From GCA-2746605 sp963710615 (GTDB lineage: Bacteria > Bacteroidota > Ignavibacteria > Ignavibacteriales > Melioribacteraceae), in NCBI GenBank assembly GCA_963710615.1, contig CAVQBF010000012.1, forward strand, positions 38,958-102,957: a stretch of 64,000 bases of DNA. The letters are read 5' to 3'. Shown here piece after piece: positions 61,811 to 64,000 of this stretch; the first letter of the stretch is position 1; each line of letters begins with the position of its first letter. The position numbers and the translations under genes are program-made. The notes under the pieces were generated by a model. It had not been told where the DNA came from. It ran no database searches and saw only the letters and a list, made by a program, of their open reading frames with translations.

Positions 61811-63026
61811 AACAAACTTCTATAAACATTCATTAGTTGTTCATAATGTCTTTCTTTATCAAAATTATTTTCACTAAACTCAGTTGTATTTTTTGCCAAA
61901 GATTGATATTGAATAGTTGAAATATTATTAGCTTGCTTTACTTTTTCAACTAATTCAGTTGCATTGGATGTTTTGAAAAGAAAACCAGTCTTTCCTTCGA
62001 TTACTAATTCAGGGATTCCACCAATTTTTGAAGCTATCACTGGTTTTCCATATGAAAACGCTTCAATGATTGTCATTGGGTTATTTTCGTACCATTCTGA
62101 AGGAACAATTACAAAACTTGATTTTTTTATCAGTTCTTTAAGTTCATTACCTTGCTTATAACCAACGTATTCCATATTTAAATTATCATTAGTTTCATGA
62201 ACAACTAAATCTCTAAGTGGACCGGTACCCACTATGATTAATTTTATGCCATCTATTTTTTCCCAAGCTTTTAATAAAGTTTCTAATCCTTTTTCGTAGG
62301 AAAGGCGCCCAAAATACAGAAAATAGTTACCCTTTACAAAATAAGGAAAAACTTCTTTTTCATAATCAACAAAATTATAAATATGTGTAGATTTTTCTGA
62401 AAACTTAGAATTAGTTGAAACATGTTTATTTAACGCAAATTTACTAACCATTATAAATTTATCAATGTACTTTAGAGGATTAAAAAATATATCTCTAAAA
62501 TAACTTTCTAATGCCATAATAATTGAATAGAATAAATTATCTTTATTGCATTTCCCAATAATACAGTTATAATATTTCCCTGCTATGCATTTTTCACAAA
62601 TCTTATTATTTGGAGTAAGAAAAGTATATACGGGACACAATAATTTGTAATCATGTAATGTGACCACAACTGGAATCTTTTTTTTTTTAGAATTTTCAGT
62701 ATTGAAGATGTTAAACCGCCATAAAACAAATGCAACTGTGCAATCTGAGGTTTTTCTTTTAAAATTAGTTGAGTAAGTTTCTTTTTTGCTTCAGAATTAT
62801 AGAAGAATTTACCAATACTTTTAATTTTTCCAAATACACTCTTATTAAGAAAATTTGGATTCTCTACAAAGTATTTTGACCATTCAGAGGTAATATTAGC
62901 AGTATGATTTATACTGAAACTAATAATCTTATTACCTCGTTTTTCCAATAAGTCTATTGTATTGAAATAAACTGTTTCTGATCCACCTTTTCTATAGTGA
63001 AAATTATTAATTTGTAAAATATTCAT
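61807..63026 (-). pseudogene. GT4-family glycosyltransferase, one homopolymer frameshift
   Basis: About 406 codons. The N-terminal half (MNILQINNFHYRKGGSETVYF to 'ILKILKKK') and the C-terminal half ('VTLHDYKLLCPVYTFLTPNN' to 'MNVYRSLL') join across an 11-base T run (62678-62688; A on the coding strand). A Cys-rich stretch 'KICEKCIAGKYYNCIIGKC' (CxxC...CxxxxC, possible zinc binding) sits in the acceptor domain and is typical of one GT4 subgroup. The donor domain has 'FLYFGRLSYEKGLETLL', 'LIIVGTGPL', 'FVIVPSEWYENNPMTIIEAF' and 'GKPVIASKIGGIPELV'. Starts overlap polymerase and following gene by 4 bases each, so the cluster is translationally coupled. Confidence 0.82.
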
Positions 63027-64000
63027 TTTAAATGAATTTTAGTATAATCATATAATCTATTTTTACTTATATTCTTCTCAAAAGACATTAAAAAACCTAT
63101 TGGAACAAAAATAAAATAAATATAAAAAGTATTACTAAAAACAGGAGAAGTAAAAGCCTCCCAAATAGCTTCAACTAAAATACAAACAGACGAAATACTT
63201 AAAAATTTTATATAAAATAATTCACTCCTAATTTTAGACTTTAGGAATAAAAATAATTTCCAAAGCATATATAAAAAAATAATTAAGCCCAATAAACCAA
63301 TTTGGCCAATTAAATAAGGCCAATATGTATCCATTCCAAACATACTCTCATCAATGCCTGGTCCTAATCCATAAACTCTATTTAATCCATATTCATAATA
63401 AGCATTACTATAATTAATAAATGATGTAGCACCACCGAATTGTGCAAATCCCAATCCTAAAGGGAAATATTGTGAACTTATTGTAATTGCAATTACATAT
63501 AATGCATTGCGCGCAATATCCAAATTATCAAGTTGATAAAAATATGTGTAACCCGATTGTAAAACATCATTAATTAGATCAAAGAACAGAAATGTAATTA
63601 TTGCTATTAAGGTACCTATTATTGACAATTTCCTAAATTTAAATCTTAGAGTACTTGAAGGAACTACAATAAAAAAAATAATTAATGATAAAATTAATCC
63701 AATAAGTGGTTTCCGCCTTGTTGAAATTACAATTCCCAAAATGAATACTAAAAAATAAATTAAATCTATTTTTCTTTTCTGTAATGTATATTTCGTAAAA
63801 GACATTAAAGCACAAAATATCATGAATGCTGCAAAATAACCTGCATGTCTAAGAAAAGGAACCAACACCGTAAAACCGTATCTTATATCTCCCATATTAG
63901 GTAAATTTGTACCCCAGAGAAGGGTTTTAACTGTAAATGGAAAGAACAGTTCTAGATATCCCAACTACAAAAAATACTAAACCTATCTTAACCCAAAAAT
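63023..64000 (-). CDS. O-antigen ligase/polymerase-like membrane protein, 5' end beyond window
   Basis: At least 313 residues with eight or more hydrophobic helices. The Wzy/WaaL-like signature is a long periplasmic loop ('GLGFAQFGGATSF...' to 'GMDTYWPYLIGQIGLLGLI') between TM segments, including 'STRRKPLIGLILSLII' (conserved Arg). It would polymerise repeat units or join them to an acceptor in the periplasm. The open frame begins with TTG at 63964 inside a TM, so it is not the start: the other frame, 'WVKIGLVFFVVG', continues at the edge, suggesting a one-base indel near 63960 and a gene extending beyond the window. The stop overlaps the glycosyltransferase start by 4 bases. Confidence 0.78.

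Noticed and set aside
62678..62688. 11-base T run as a terminator
   Set aside because: There is no hairpin before it; it lies within a glycosyltransferase coding region and explains that gene's frameshift.
1..64000. CRISPR arrays, insertion sequences, phage genes, rRNA
   Set aside because: No regularly spaced direct repeats, transposase or integrase motifs, phage structural proteins or rRNA-like sequence were seen.

Overview
The window comes from an AT-rich (roughly one-third GC by eye), Gram-negative bacterium of the Bacteroidota/Chlorobiota side of the tree, most probably an Ignavibacteria-type organism. The grounds are four secreted proteins with the same C-terminal type IX secretion (T9SS) sorting domain, written as 'NYPNPFNPTTT', plus SusC-like/TonB-dependent receptor architecture, DUF6600-like and MORN/TonB proteins, and a sucrose synthase cluster of the kind known from Melioribacter. 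The genus is an inference.

Layout. 1-8 kb: the 5' part of a monomeric isocitrate dehydrogenase (cut by the window edge), a gingipain-like T9SS protein that lacks its catalytic Cys, an M14 carboxypeptidase, an aldo/keto reductase and an NhaC antiporter. 8-16.5 kb: a six-gene minus-strand operon for cell-wall glycan handling (GH18 hydrolase, two TolB-like propeller proteins, an Amidase_3, an NlpE-like lipoprotein and an Amidase_2), three of whose products carry T9SS signals. 16.6-31.3 kb: ferritin, L28, a DUF6600-like protein, an M49-like lipoprotein peptidase, a frameshifted TonB receptor, an AMIN/Amidase_3, a thioredoxin-like protein, a MORN/double-TonB protein, an L,D-transpeptidase-like protein, and an unfamiliar Lon-like/TM/FG-GAP protein followed by a small gene split by one in-frame stop. 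31.3-37.5 kb: a TetR-RND-TolC efflux operon with two matching palindromic operators. 37.5-39.8 kb: kynureninase, an SGNH hydrolase and tRNA-Gln. 40-46.7 kb: fructokinase, sucrose-phosphate synthase/phosphatase and sucrose synthase, with a convergent mannose-6-phosphate isomerase. 47-48.9 kb: two tiny membrane proteins and a PutP symporter. 48.9-64 kb: a long minus-strand capsule/exopolysaccharide locus (polymerase, two glycosyltransferases, radical SAM/SPASM, formyltransferase, deacetylase, two Wzi-like proteins, a WecA-like enzyme, an SLBB export protein and a Wzc-like tyrosine kinase).

A striking technical feature is patchy single-base indels. Large genes such as sucrose synthase are intact, whereas the RND pump (34.6-35.7 kb), the Wzc kinase, one Wzi-like gene and most of 58-63 kb are broken by frequent +/-1 shifts, often in homopolymers. 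I read most of these as residual sequencing error, but decay cannot be excluded. Several real genes (radical SAM, formyltransferase, RND N-terminal half, deacetylase C-terminus) only become visible after correcting for them.
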